This document shows positions 54,167 through 62,800 of a stretch of DNA of 64,000 nt, piece by piece; within the stretch, counting starts at the first letter, position 1, and each line of letters opens with the position of its first letter. The position numbers were made by a program, and so were the translations under genes. The DNA is from Flavobacteriaceae bacterium UBA5544 (GTDB lineage Bacteria > Bacteroidota > Bacteroidia > Flavobacteriales > Flavobacteriaceae). The stretch covers positions 175,594 through 239,593 of the forward strand of contig DINI01000028.1 of assembly GCA_002426755.1 (NCBI GenBank). Reading direction: 5' to 3'. The notes below the pieces were generated by a model. The model searched no databases, was not told where the DNA came from, and worked only from the letters and a program-made list of their open reading frames with translations.

Positions 54167-54197
54167 ATTGTCAATTAAATTTTATTTTATATGTTTG
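54167..54197 (+). promoter_or_regulatory. Putative promoter with a roughly 200-nt leader
   Basis: ATTG (54167-54170), 19 bp, TATGTTTG (54190-54197) fits nTTG-N19-TAnnTTTG. Predicted start near 54204, giving an untranslated leader of about 207 nt before the ATG at 54411. Confidence 0.5.
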
Positions 54198-54252
54198 GTC
54201 TCACAACTGCAGTAGGTTCCATTTTTTACTTGTGTGAACTTATTGTTTTTGA

Positions 54253-54270
54253 GACGGTTGGCCAACCGTC
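54253..54270. promoter_or_regulatory. 18-bp perfect palindrome in the leader
   Basis: GACGGTTGGCCAACCGTC is a perfect inverted repeat with no spacer, about 140 bp before the start codon at 54411 and inside the predicted transcript. It could be a dimeric operator or an RNA hairpin. A second imperfect stem (CTGCGC / GCGCAG, with GATC outer arms) spans about 54352-54392, directly before the start. Confidence 0.55.
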
Positions 54271-54410
54271 ATACTTCTCCTAGAATTTTTATTTCATTAC
54301 TGATTTTTTAACGGAACAAGACCCCAACGTCTATTCCCATTATTTAACCTGATCTGGTCTGCGCATTTTTGGATGCCATGGCGCAGCTGGATCCTAAAAT
54401 TTATATTATT

Positions 54411-55211
54411 ATGGCTAAAAACAATTCTTTTATCAAGTTAGATGGGACCCTTGATGGGTTGACCTTCTATAGAGCGAACGGCGAGAACTTCGTGAAGACT
54501 CAAAGCCGTATTACCAAAAAACGTTTGATGACCGAAGACGCTTTTGAGCGTACCCGTGAGAACATGCGTGAATTTGGAGGAGCCGCAAAGGCCGGTAAGG
54601 GCTTTAGAGATGCCTTTGCCGGTATTGGCAAACTTATGAGTGATACCTATATGGGAGCTCGCAACAACGGGATCATGAAACAAATTTTGAACCGTGGTGT
54701 TGGCGTGCGTGGTGAACGTGAGATTAATGTGGAGGGCTACGGCATTATGCTGCAAGGCTTTGAGTTTAATATCAAAGTCCCATTCGGCAGTATTTTTTAT
54801 GCCCCTAATCAGGCACCAACCATTGGTGTGAGCCGTGATGGCATACGATGGACGATTGCCGATTTTAATACGGGATCGTATGTGAACAGCCCTGTAGGCG
54901 CTACCCACTTTAAGTTGGTGCTTGCCGGAGGATTTGTGAGCAACTACGAGTACCAGGTGATGATGGATGGCTACGAACCTGTTGATGCCGCTGTGAACGG
55001 CGTGGGCAGTGTGACGTACAGTGATGCGATTCCCATTGGTGGAATGGTAGGTGCCTCAACCATCTTGGATGTTGACCTTACCAGTGTCGGGACGGTTCCT
55101 GTGACTTCAGTGCTGTTTGGTGCTGTGGGGATTCTATTTTACCAAGAAGTGAATGCAAATTTATATTTGCTTGCTCAAAACAACGCGATGAAGGTTGCCG
55201 TTGTTGGCTAA
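54411..55211 (+). CDS. Uncharacterised flavobacterial protein, possibly structural
   Basis: A 266-residue protein starting MAKNNSFIKLDGTLDGLTFY. The first 95 residues are helical and charged (TRENMREFGGAAKAGKGFRDAF). The rest is a beta-rich region with Ig-like character (VPFGSIFYAPNQ, TIADFNTGSYVNSP, then hydrophobic valine/threonine strands). No signal peptide. I recognise the style from uncharacterised multi-copy proteins of Flavobacteriaceae but no named family. I choose the ATG at 54411, since the upstream start at 54369 lies within the hairpin. A long leader, own promoter and terminator make it monocistronic. The gene is more GC-rich than its surroundings. Confidence 0.7.
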   Translation: MAKNNSFIKLDGTLDGLTFYRANGENFVKTQSRITKKRLMTEDAFERTRENMREFGGAAKAGKGFRDAFAGIGKLMSDTYMGARNNGIMKQILNRGVGVRGEREINVEGYGIMLQGFEFNIKVPFGSIFYAPNQAPTIGVSRDGIRWTIADFNTGSYVNSPVGATHFKLVLAGGFVSNYEYQVMMDGYEPVDAAVNGVGSVTYSDAIPIGGMVGASTILDVDLTSVGTVPVTSVLFGAVGILFYQEVNANLYLLAQNNAMKVAVVG

Positions 55212-55342
55212 ACGCCTCCCCTAACCCCTTCAAAGAAGGGAACTCTATTATTTAACTAATACCGTTGATGCTTATGAAACATACGTAAAATAATTGGCCA
55301 AATATGTCCCATTTGAGAAGTGTGGGACTATTAAACGAGATG

Positions 55343-55384
55343 AAACCATCTTACATTTTAGGAGAGTGTAGGATGGTTTTTTTA
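55343..55384 (+). terminator. Terminator downstream of the 54.4-kb gene
   Basis: AAACCATCTTACA (55343-55355) pairs with TGTAGGATGGTTT (55367-55379) with one G-U pair, followed by seven T residues. It lies about 130 bp after the stop, so the transcript would have a long 3' end. Confidence 0.8.
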
Positions 55385-55404
55385 TGTTTTGGAGTTTGGG
55401 GCCT

Positions 55405-55435
55405 CTTGCGGAACGGCCTTGCTAAAATATTTTTG
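55405..55435 (+). promoter_or_regulatory. Putative promoter of the 55.5-kb gene
   Basis: CTTG (55405-55408), 19 bp, TATTTTTG (55428-55435) matches nTTG-N19-TAnnTTTG with a perfect -7 box. Predicted start near 55442, 55 bp before the ATG. Confidence 0.5.
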
Positions 55436-55496
55436 GTGCTTTGTGAAACCAATTGAAAAATTTAGTAAATATGCATTGGTCTAATCCTAATTGCGT

Positions 55497-56261
55497 ATGG
55501 TTAAGTACGTTATCACCAATTCCATGAAACGCCATGAGCGTGCCAATCTGTGTTTGAAAGTTTTTAATGATATGGTTGACTGCCATAAATTGTACTATTT
55601 GTCCAAACCTTTGGGTAAAATCATTGAGAGCAAACTTAAAAGCCAAAACAAATTTAGGCCCAGTAAAGAGCCGATTTTTGCCATCACCTCTTCAACCTAT
55701 AGAGGGCTTCCATTTTATATTTTCCTCGATAGGACGCAAACGGTTCAAGTGGTTTTTAATACCTCGCCGATCGATGCTTCTTATGTGGAGTTTATAAAGA
55801 TTCTTAATTTGCCCAATAACAAGACGATGGTGTTCACCCAGCACGCATTGGACCGCTATAATGAGCGTGTGCATGGGCGTAAGTATGACAATTATAAGGA
55901 TATCATGAAACGGTTTATGGTGAACAACCCGATGGTCAATTCTAACATTGTGCATAACGGGCATAAAATCACCTCGAGGGTTGCAGAAGGATTTTTAAGC
56001 GGGACCAGGGACACCACCCATCACATGATGATCATGAATACTTTTTTTGACAAGCTCGATGAGGAGGACAATAAATCGCAGCATTATAGCAGATCCTATT
56101 TTGATTCTTTGTCGGCCCTATCCCCTGACCTGCGGGATTTTTTTAAGAATTTAGAATATGAAAAAGCCAAAGGGAACATTACCCATGAGGAAATGATCGT
56201 ACAACTTCAGCTACGTTATCTCCAACTCATTGAGGAGGGGATGAAGAAAGGATTGTTATAA
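55497..56261 (+). CDS. Uncharacterised protein with a HALDRYNERV motif
   Basis: A 254-residue soluble basic protein of unknown function. ATG 55497 is chosen over the upstream TTG at 55491. A motif FTQHALDRYNERVHGRKYDNY near 117-137 resembles the H-x4-R-x2-R signature seen in RelE-like/DUF4258 and BrnT-type RNases, but no assignment is justified. The C-terminus is a charged helical region (FKNLEYEKAKGNITHEEMIV). It stands alone with its own promoter in the accessory region. Confidence 0.6.
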   Translation: MVKYVITNSMKRHERANLCLKVFNDMVDCHKLYYLSKPLGKIIESKLKSQNKFRPSKEPIFAITSSTYRGLPFYIFLDRTQTVQVVFNTSPIDASYVEFIKILNLPNNKTMVFTQHALDRYNERVHGRKYDNYKDIMKRFMVNNPMVNSNIVHNGHKITSRVAEGFLSGTRDTTHHMMIMNTFFDKLDEEDNKSQHYSRSYFDSLSALSPDLRDFFKNLEYEKAKGNITHEEMIVQLQLRYLQLIEEGMKKGLL

Positions 56262-56315
56262 CTGCAAAGTCATAAACCCCCGATTAAGAGACTTTAGGGC
56301 CACTGTTTCTTTCTA

Positions 56316-56498
56316 TCAGTATTGCCACCAGGCTTTGATAAATTCATCTTCCTTTAAGGGCGTTGGCACCAGATTGAAGCCTTTGCGCTGTTCCCAAACC
56401 GCTTTTGCTTCACGAATAAACCCTTGCAGGGTCAATACTTGTACCATATAGGTACCGTTGTCGGTCGGGAGGATTTTGTCTAGGTTGTGATAAGGCAT
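56316..56498 (-). CDS. Small uncharacterised protein (60 residues)
   Basis: A 60-residue soluble protein starting MPYHNLDKILPTDNGTYMVQ. The sequence is compact and non-repetitive, with a central VLTLQGFIREAKAVWEQRKG helix and an aromatic end (KAWWQY), which suggests a genuine small protein. No family recognised. It is convergent with the 55.5-kb gene. Confidence 0.5.
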   Translation of the reverse strand: MPYHNLDKILPTDNGTYMVQVLTLQGFIREAKAVWEQRKGFNLVPTPLKEDEFIKAWWQY

Positions 56499-56616
56499 TG
56501 GTATTTAAGTTTAGTTTAGGTATTAAAAGTAGCTCGTAATTGTTAGACGGATTAACTGAAATGGAAAAATTGTGTGCTTGAATCGGGCCTTAAAAATGGT
56601 TTAAAGCTATCGGTAG

Positions 56617-56874
56617 CTATGGTGCTGGTGCCAATACTTCGCGCATCAACTCTTCCGGGCTCTGTTTTTGGGTGAGGTCTCGCAGCTTGTGTTTTAGTTT
56701 GAAGAGTTCGCCGTTTTTATTGGCAAGGCTTTTGCCCTCGCAGGGCAGTTTTTCGAGGGTGTGCATGCAGGCTTCTACGTAGAAGATGTTCATGAGCAGG
56801 AAGTGGGCCTTGCTATTGAGGTGTGGTACCCCATTGGCTTTGACCAACTGGCTGTAGTAGGATGTGAATTTCAT
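56617..56874 (-). CDS. Uncharacterised small helical protein (85 residues)
   Basis: An 85-residue protein starting MKFTSYYSQLVKANGVPHLN at the ATG 56874; an upstream start at 56907 would add an 11-residue hydrophobic stretch that looks non-coding. It appears fully helical with amphipathic character (FLLMNIFYVEACMHTLEKL) and a Pro-rich tail. No family recognised. Confidence 0.5.
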   Translation of the reverse strand: MKFTSYYSQLVKANGVPHLNSKAHFLLMNIFYVEACMHTLEKLPCEGKSLANKNGELFKLKHKLRDLTQKQSPEELMREVLAPAP

Positions 56875-56972
56875 GATTTTTGTGTTTGATATTACAAAAA
56901 TACTCATAGTTGTAGCTGGGTGTTGCTACATTTTGTAGAATTTGGGAGGGGTTTTTGGGTGGTTTAGTTATG

Positions 56973-57611
56973 CTATGACTGTTCAGTTATATACATGTGA
57001 TTTGAAGGATTTGGAATAGGATTTCCTTTTATTTGTGATGTAATCTTCTCAACCCATTCTTTTTGTTTTTTGTTATTCGGTGGAAGAGGATGATAATAGG
57101 CAAATTCCGTTTTCGTTTTTTTGATTCCAAAGGTATTTTCTATGCCTATCTTGTCTAAAGCTTTCTTTGCTAATTCATTTAATTTTTTATTGACGCCCCA
57201 TGCAAGGATGATTGGGATTTGTCTAATAAATAGATTGTCAAACTCTTCATTTCTTCGGGAATCAAATATTGAATGCGGAATATTATGAGCTATAAACTCT
57301 GGAATCTTTTTGTAGAATATTTTACATTTTGGCTCTTTCAAATCCGACAAATTAAAAACACGAGCATAATTAAATCCACATTCGTTCATAACCAACATGA
57401 TCTGGTTTTGAGTTGGATCTGGTTTTGTAACTGTTTCGGAACCACTGTAATCATTTTTATCAATTGGTTCTGAACTGCCAGGATTCATCATGATGACCAT
57501 TAAATCTGGAGTTTCTATATCAATATTTTTCCTCTTAATGTTTAAGTACTTTCTAAACTTATGATTATCGACTTGATAGAATAGCCCTGTTATTATGAAG
57601 TTCTCTTTCAT
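56973..57611 (-). CDS. DUF1643-like protein
   Basis: A 212-residue soluble protein. The core LMVIMMNPGSSEPIDKNDYS, followed by KPDPTQNQIMLVMNECGFNYARVFNLSDLKEP, resembles DUF1643 (MLNPSTAD...DPT..R), whose function is unknown, and IPIILAWGVNKKLNELAKKA is the usual second half. DUF1643 genes often travel in mobile or phage-linked regions, which fits this location. A GTTGC-type repeat end lies about 45 bp upstream of its start. Confidence 0.65.
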   Translation of the reverse strand: MKENFIITGLFYQVDNHKFRKYLNIKRKNIDIETPDLMVIMMNPGSSEPIDKNDYSGSETVTKPDPTQNQIMLVMNECGFNYARVFNLSDLKEPKCKIFYKKIPEFIAHNIPHSIFDSRRNEEFDNLFIRQIPIILAWGVNKKLNELAKKALDKIGIENTFGIKKTKTEFAYYHPLPPNNKKQKEWVEKITSQIKGNPIPNPSNHMYITEQS

Positions 57612-57655
57612 CTGGAATTTTTGAGAGCAGTTTAATCAAAAAGACTTGTGCCATT

Positions 57656-57665
57656 GTTGCCAGTA
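57656..57665. repeat. Inverted-repeat end GTTGCCAGTA (left)
   Basis: GTTGCCAGTA here is the exact reverse complement of TACTGGCAAC at 58669-58678. The two 10-bp ends bracket the two genes at 57667-58626. Confidence 0.6.
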
Positions 57666-57666
57666 G

Positions 57667-58086
57667 TTATTTATTCACTTTTCTTCCATAAACCGATATT
57701 TTAATCGGAAAAATTTGAAGCTCAATTCCTTCTCCAAGGCTAAATGAAAATGTTTTAGTTTTCTTTAGTATGCCTTTTGAAGTATATGAATTTCCAGTCA
57801 AATTATTATACGCTTGTACACCATTGGAATGAAAGGCGTTACCAGTCAAGTTGTTGTAAGCTTGAACTCCGTTGGAATGAAATGCACTTCCTGTCAGATT
57901 GTTATAAGCCTGAACCCCATTAGAATGAAAGGCACTACCAGTCAAATTGTTATAGGCTTGGACCCCATTAGAATGGAAAGCACCACCAGTTAAATTGTTG
58001 TAAGCTTGAACTCCGTTTGGATGAAAAGCACTACCAGTTAAATCATTCCATTTATATACTCCATTTGGGTGTTTTGAACTAGCCAT
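57667..58086 (-). CDS. 16-residue tandem-repeat protein
   Basis: A 139-residue protein. After a short variant unit (KHPNGVYKWNDLTGS), five consecutive 16-residue repeats (residues 20-99) follow the pattern AFHSNGVQAYNNLTG plus a variable residue, then a degenerate sixth and a Lys-rich, beta-like C-terminal tail (FSFSLGEGIELQIFPIKISVYG). The repeats diverge mainly at synonymous positions, so the peptide is maintained by selection. No signal peptide. Function unknown; a short beta-solenoid or binding scaffold is possible. Confidence 0.7.
   Translation of the reverse strand: MASSKHPNGVYKWNDLTGSAFHPNGVQAYNNLTGGAFHSNGVQAYNNLTGSAFHSNGVQAYNNLTGSAFHSNGVQAYNNLTGNAFHSNGVQAYNNLTGNSYTSKGILKKTKTFSFSLGEGIELQIFPIKISVYGRKVNK
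57790..58029 (-). repeat. Five 48-bp coding tandem repeats
   Basis: Five consecutive 48-bp units inside the gene above, encoding AFH(S/P)NGVQAYNNLTG(S/G/N). Units differ mainly at third codon positions (for example GCTTG, GCCTG and GCTTGA forms). Confidence 0.85.
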
Positions 58087-58101
58087 ATTCTATAATTGAA
58101 T

Positions 58102-58626
58102 TTAATTATTATGTAAAAACCATTCATAAAGTAATGGTTTCATTGATTTTTCTTCTTTAGTTTCTTGTTCGTAATTTAAGACAAAATCTCTCGGAATTTC
58201 AATTCCATAATATGTATGTGGAAAACTATCGTTTTCCTGGTTAAAAGGGTCTTCAGCATCCTCAATTCTAGCTAGGTCAATTATGTTTCCATCTACAGTA
58301 TTAAAACTATGTGTAATAATCGGATAAGGGAATGTATTGCGAGCTACAAAACCTGTATAGTATTTAAAATTACAATCTGCAATTGTAGAAGCTTTTGCCG
58401 AATAGTGACATTGATAATGAATATGTTCATATCCAAGGTCATTAATTCCATTTAACATTTCATTACTTGGAACTACTTCATTGTATGATTCTATTGTATT
58501 AATTTCTTGTAAATTATCTCTTATCCATTGATTAAAAATATCCTTTTCAAGTCCATAGATTTCATTGTAAAAGATTCCGCCTTCGTCAAGGCATAATTCG
58601 TAAAAATCTACTTCGTTCAAATTCAT
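58102..58626 (-). CDS. Uncharacterised acidic protein
   Basis: A 174-residue protein with no signal peptide. It starts MNLNEVDFYELCLDEGGIFY. Conserved-looking segments include HIHYQCHYSAKASTIADCNF and FPHTYYGIEIPRDFVLNYEQ; Cys and His are present but no recognisable metal site. I do not recognise the family. It lies 15 bp upstream of the repeat protein on the same strand and may be co-transcribed with it, as one cassette-like unit between GTTGC ends. Confidence 0.6.
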   Translation of the reverse strand: MNLNEVDFYELCLDEGGIFYNEIYGLEKDIFNQWIRDNLQEINTIESYNEVVPSNEMLNGINDLGYEHIHYQCHYSAKASTIADCNFKYYTGFVARNTFPYPIITHSFNTVDGNIIDLARIEDAEDPFNQENDSFPHTYYGIEIPRDFVLNYEQETKEEKSMKPLLYEWFLHNN

Positions 58627-58668
58627 TTATTTTCGGTTTTTTGACAGGTTATGCTGTTTTTTTTTAAT

Positions 58669-58811
58669 TACTGGCAACGTTTTGTGTATGGTTAGTTGCG
58701 TGGTTAAGCAACTAATTTAGTATACAAAAACTTGCCAGAGAAAATTCCGAAGGAATTTTCCAGATAAGCACTTGCCAAAGCAATTAATTATACACGGTGT
58801 TAGCAACAGTA
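58669..58811. repeat. 143-bp folded repeat element (attC-like)
   Basis: Outer ends TACTG (58669-58673) and CAGTA (58807-58811) are inverted; inner ends GGCAAC and GTTAGC are related. One long hairpin is formed by TTTTGTGTA (58680-58688) with TATACAAAA (58721-58729), and TTAGTTGC (58692-58699) with GCAACTAA (58708-58715). A second hairpin is GAAAATTCC (58740-58748) with GGAATTTTC (58752-58760) around a GAA loop. CTTGCCA is repeated directly at 58731 and 58771. Confidence 0.65.
58798..58808. repeat. Inverted-repeat end TGTTAGCAACA (left)
   Basis: Exact inverted partner of TGTTGCTAACA at 59651-59661; the pair brackets the 58813-59634 gene. Confidence 0.6.
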
Positions 58812-58812
58812 C

Positions 58813-59634
58813 TTATTTGATTTTTGAATTAATGTCATTCAATTTTTTTGCGAATTCAAGTTTTCTTAATTCTTTATTTCGTTTGTCTACAGCTTCATCT
58901 AATGAGAAGAAGATAATAGCTTTTACAATCGGTAAATATTCTTGACATTCATTTTCTTCGAGCTCGTGCACTCCTTTACTTAAGGTGGAATATATATGAG
59001 AATTATCATTAAAATAATCAGGTAAAAATTCTTTTACATAATTCAATTTATCTTCCATTCTCAATTTCCTGAATTCTTCTTCAGAAATTTTTTCAGCTAT
59101 GTCTGATTCGTTAAAGTTCTTTAATATTATTCCTTCGAATATCCTTCTGTAATACAAAAATGAAGCAATTGCGTAGCCATATGATTCTAACTGGGAAGCC
59201 TTTGCCAACTCTTTTAATTGAATATTATCAAGTACTTTCTTGTATTTATTAAAGTTTTCAATTACAGTATCGTATTTTGAAGGATACTCCGAAATTTTGA
59301 CGAGTTGACTATCATCTAAATAGAAACCAAAAAGTATTTGGTGCTTTGGATTTGCACTACATCGAAAAGTTTTAAAAAGACTTGGTTTATTTCTGATTGC
59401 CTGTTGTCCATAATGAGAATTTCTAACACTTGATGTATCATATATTCCGCTATCAGGCGCAAAAATTCTTTTCGCTTCACATTCTGTGCAGTAATGCTCA
59501 ATTCTATCTTTAAAGCTCGATATTAGATAATTGAGGTCGGTTTCCGACCAAATTCCATTTTCATCTTCAACTTCTACTTTATTGTTCCATTTCGTATAAA
59601 GTGGTGAATCAACAATTATTTGCTTTATATCCAT
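58813..59634 (-). CDS. Uncharacterised protein with zinc-knuckle and C-terminal helical (HEPN/DUF4145-like) region
   Basis: A 273-residue soluble protein. The N-terminal part contains a CTEC pair (about 49-52) and a further Cys in FRCSANPKH (about 91), fitting a zinc knuckle. The C-terminal half is helical with an SYGYAIASFLYYRRIFEGIIL segment and a YSTLSKGVHELEENECQEYL motif near 216-235, as in DUF4145/HEPN-type families associated with defence systems. Function unknown. It is the sole gene between the TGTTAGCAACA and TGTTGCTAACA ends, next to the restriction-modification gene. Confidence 0.6.
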   Translation of the reverse strand: MDIKQIIVDSPLYTKWNNKVEVEDENGIWSETDLNYLISSFKDRIEHYCTECEAKRIFAPDSGIYDTSSVRNSHYGQQAIRNKPSLFKTFRCSANPKHQILFGFYLDDSQLVKISEYPSKYDTVIENFNKYKKVLDNIQLKELAKASQLESYGYAIASFLYYRRIFEGIILKNFNESDIAEKISEEEFRKLRMEDKLNYVKEFLPDYFNDNSHIYSTLSKGVHELEENECQEYLPIVKAIIFFSLDEAVDKRNKELRKLEFAKKLNDINSKIK

Positions 59635-59650
59635 AAATTTGAGTTTGTAT

Positions 59651-59661
59651 TGTTGCTAACA
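59651..59661. repeat. Inverted-repeat end TGTTGCTAACA (right)
   Basis: Matches TGTTAGCAACA at 58798-58808 in inverted orientation. A short near-palindrome (AAACGCACAGCTGTGTTTA) follows at about 59670-59688. Confidence 0.6.
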
Positions 59662-59796
59662 TCTGGATAAACGCACAGCTGTGTTTATTTCGATTATAAA
59701 TTTTTAAATTGATATGTTTATTCGGCATAATCTTTAGATAAACAAACCTTTTATTACATAGTATAGCAATTACGCTAAAATAAAGGAGATATCAAA

Positions 59797-59812
59797 TACG
59801 TAGTTCTACGTA
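59797..59812. repeat. TACGTAG/CTACGTA inverted repeat
   Basis: TACGTAG (59797-59803) and CTACGTA (59806-59812) form a perfect inverted repeat with a TT spacer, located 22 bp beyond the stop of the restriction-modification gene. It has no T tract, so a simple terminator is less likely than a protein-binding site. Confidence 0.5.
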
Positions 59813-59833
59813 ATTGTTAATTAAAATTATTTA

Positions 59834-62800
59834 CTAGGAATTTTTTACAATATCAATCTCCTCTTCCGTCAACCCATATAACTCATACACCATTGCGTCA
59901 ATCTCTTTATCGGTTTGGTCTATTTGGGATTTGAGGGCTAGGGCTTTTTGTTGTTCGGTGGTGAAGTAATCTTCCCACTCTGCTTCTTCGGATAGAGAGA
60001 GTTTTATTTTCTTTTTTGCTAGTTCTTTGATGAACTCGGCATAGCTCAACTCATACCAACTTTCTAACTTTTTAGGTAACTTATCCAAGCCTTTAAATTT
60101 GCGTTGGAGGGTGCGTTGGAATTTGTTGTTTGTATTGATAAATGAACTATATGATGATTGAATATCATCAACATGTAACTCTAATAATTTAATATTGTTA
60201 ATTTCCTCAATGTTTTTAGAAATTGGAACAGTTAAGACTTTATCTCTTCTAAAATCGAAGTACCCTCCTTGCAATGAAGTGCAAATATTTTTCAGATAAA
60301 AGAATATAAGTTTTGAATTTAAAATTGCAATCAACGCTTTTGAATCAGAAGCAATAAAATAATTATTATTTGTTAATAAAAGTGAGCCCTCATTGTCCAA
60401 ATAGAAACCACATTCATTTGAAATACTTCTCCATATTATTTTAGGTTTTTGAATTTTGTCATAATAATCACAAGGTCTTAAATTCCACCAATTCTTTCCT
60501 TTATCACCTCTCTTAATTAAGTCCTTTTCAAAATTTGATAACCAACTAAAAATACTAGGATATTTACTTTTTACATTAATGTCGTATTCAGTTAATATTA
60601 TATATTTTCCACTATTTTCGTGTCTATATCTATATATGTCTTTTCCTGTTGCAACACTTTTAATTAATTCTTTTGATTTTATATCCTCATTCTCTAATAT
60701 ATCTTTCACACTATCATCTATAATGAAAGCATCATTTTTGCCAGTTTTAATTCCTAGAAAAACTTTCTTATTTACGTAGTCATTTAAGGACACTGACTTA
60801 TGAAATAATTTTTTAAAAACCTTCTCACTGTTTTTATCTATAAAATTCCATACATCGTTATTTAATGAGCTTTTTAAAACTTCATAAGCCTTTAAATTCA
60901 ATAATCCGATAGGGTCTATTGTGAAATCTCTTTTATTAATTTCCGAATAAATGAAATATTCTTTATTAGTCGATTTGTTTTTATTTAATACATAAATTAT
61001 TGGATAAGTTGTGGCATCATCAAAAACAGGGTAATCATCAAAATCAAAAAGTAGTTCTAAATTGGTTTTTTCTTTTATGACTTTTCTAATTTGTCTGCCA
61101 TAGGAAGCTTTTAAAAACTTATTTGGAAGAATAAATGAAAACGAACCTTTTTCATTCATTAAGTTAATACCTTTTTCAATAAAGTATGTATATAAATCGG
61201 CTACACTATTATAGCATTCATAGTTCTTTTCTAAATATGGCTTAATCTCCTTAAATAATTCCTGCCTAACATAAGGCGGATTCCCAATCACCACATCAAA
61301 ACCCCGTTTAGTTTCAGCAGATTGCTTCGTGCCTCGCAATGACGTTGTGATGGTGTTGGGTGATGGATTGAAGATTTGAGAGAACTCTTTCTCCCAATTA
61401 AATGCCTTATCGCCAGCGACCTTTTTATCATCAATCAAACTATTGCCACATTTTATGTTGCTGTTTAAATCGTTGAGCTTACGTCGGGGCTGTGCGGTGC
61501 GTAACCAAAGGGAGAGTTTTGCAATCTCTACCGATTCTTCATTGAGGTCCACCCCATAGATATTGTTTTCTAAAATGGTGTTCTCGATATCACTCAATAC
61601 CAAGCCACCACCAAGGACATTGGCTTTGAGTTCGTCGATATAACGATGTTCCTTAATCAGGAAATCCAAGGCTTGGTTTAGAAATGCGCCAGAGCCACAG
61701 GCAGGGTCGCAGATGGTGAGTTGCAATAGCCAATTGCGATAGGTGTCCAGCAGGTCTACCAATTCCTGTAGTTTCTTTTTTGGTCGGTTGGCACGGCTTT
61801 TAAAGTATTCCTCTTCCTGAAAACCGAGTTCGACTTTCTTTTCTTCGCAGAGTTTGCCTACGGTGTTTTCTACGATGTATTTGGTGATGTATTTTGGGGT
61901 GTAAAAGACACCGTCTTTTTTTCGTTTGCTTTTTTGTTTGTCGAACTCCGCCCCTTCTATTTCGGCGTTGACGCTTTCTATTTCATTTAAGGAGTTTTCA
62001 AAAATATGACCGAGAATGTTGACGTCCACCTGACTTTCAAAATCGTACGTAGCGAGTTTTAAGGTGTGCTTGTATAGGAGTTGGTCGTCGATGACTAAGT
62101 TGTCCAAAATACTATCCGGCTTAAACAAGCCGCCGTTATAGGCATAAATTTCAGCTCTTGAGGTGGTGCCCTTGCGCCCTGAATCTAAATACTTAAAGTA
62201 TTGTTTGAACAGGTCGTATAGCGGTCGCTCGTCTCCAAAGTCGATATCGGCTTTCCATTTGTTCAGTATCTGGGCGGTGGAGTTGGCAGGCAAGAGGTTT
62301 CTATCTTCTGCAAAGAATACGAACAGAAAGCGGTCTATGAGTTTTTGTGACTTTTTGAAGAGGGCAAGTTTTACGTTTTTTTCGAGTTGTTTGAGTTCTG
62401 CTATATCATCGGGATTTGAACTCAATTCATGAGATTGCTTCGTTGCACTCGCAATGACTGCTTCATTCTTAATGCGTTTTACATTTTGTCTTACCAAATC
62501 GCGAAAGAGTTCACGTTTGAAGAGGGAATAATCGGCGTAGAACTTTTTGGTTATTTGTTCCTCTTGGATGATGGATTCTTCCTTAATCTTTAAAGGAAGA
62601 TTTGATAAGATATTATCCTTATGCAAACAGAGATATAAGAGAGCAAACTCCTCCTCCGATACCATAAAGAGATTGAACTCCTCAAACTCGGTGGCATCAT
62701 TGATATAGAATCGGAGCTTTTCGAAGTTGGACGTTACCACATATACACAGTCTTTTTGATTGGCTTTATAATCAAATGCCTGTTTGCGGATGCTTTCTAA

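Noticed and set aside
55211..55245. CCCTAACCCCTTCAAAGAAGGG after the 54.4-kb gene as an intrinsic terminator.
   Set aside because: The stem is short (CCCTT/AAGGG) with no T tract; the clear terminator is at 55343-55384. It looks like part of an intergenic repeat.
58669..58811. Interpretation as a canonical integron attC site.
   Set aside because: The ends read GGCAAC and GTTAGCA rather than RYYYAAC and GTTRRRY, and no integrase gene is in the window; I keep it only as attC-like.
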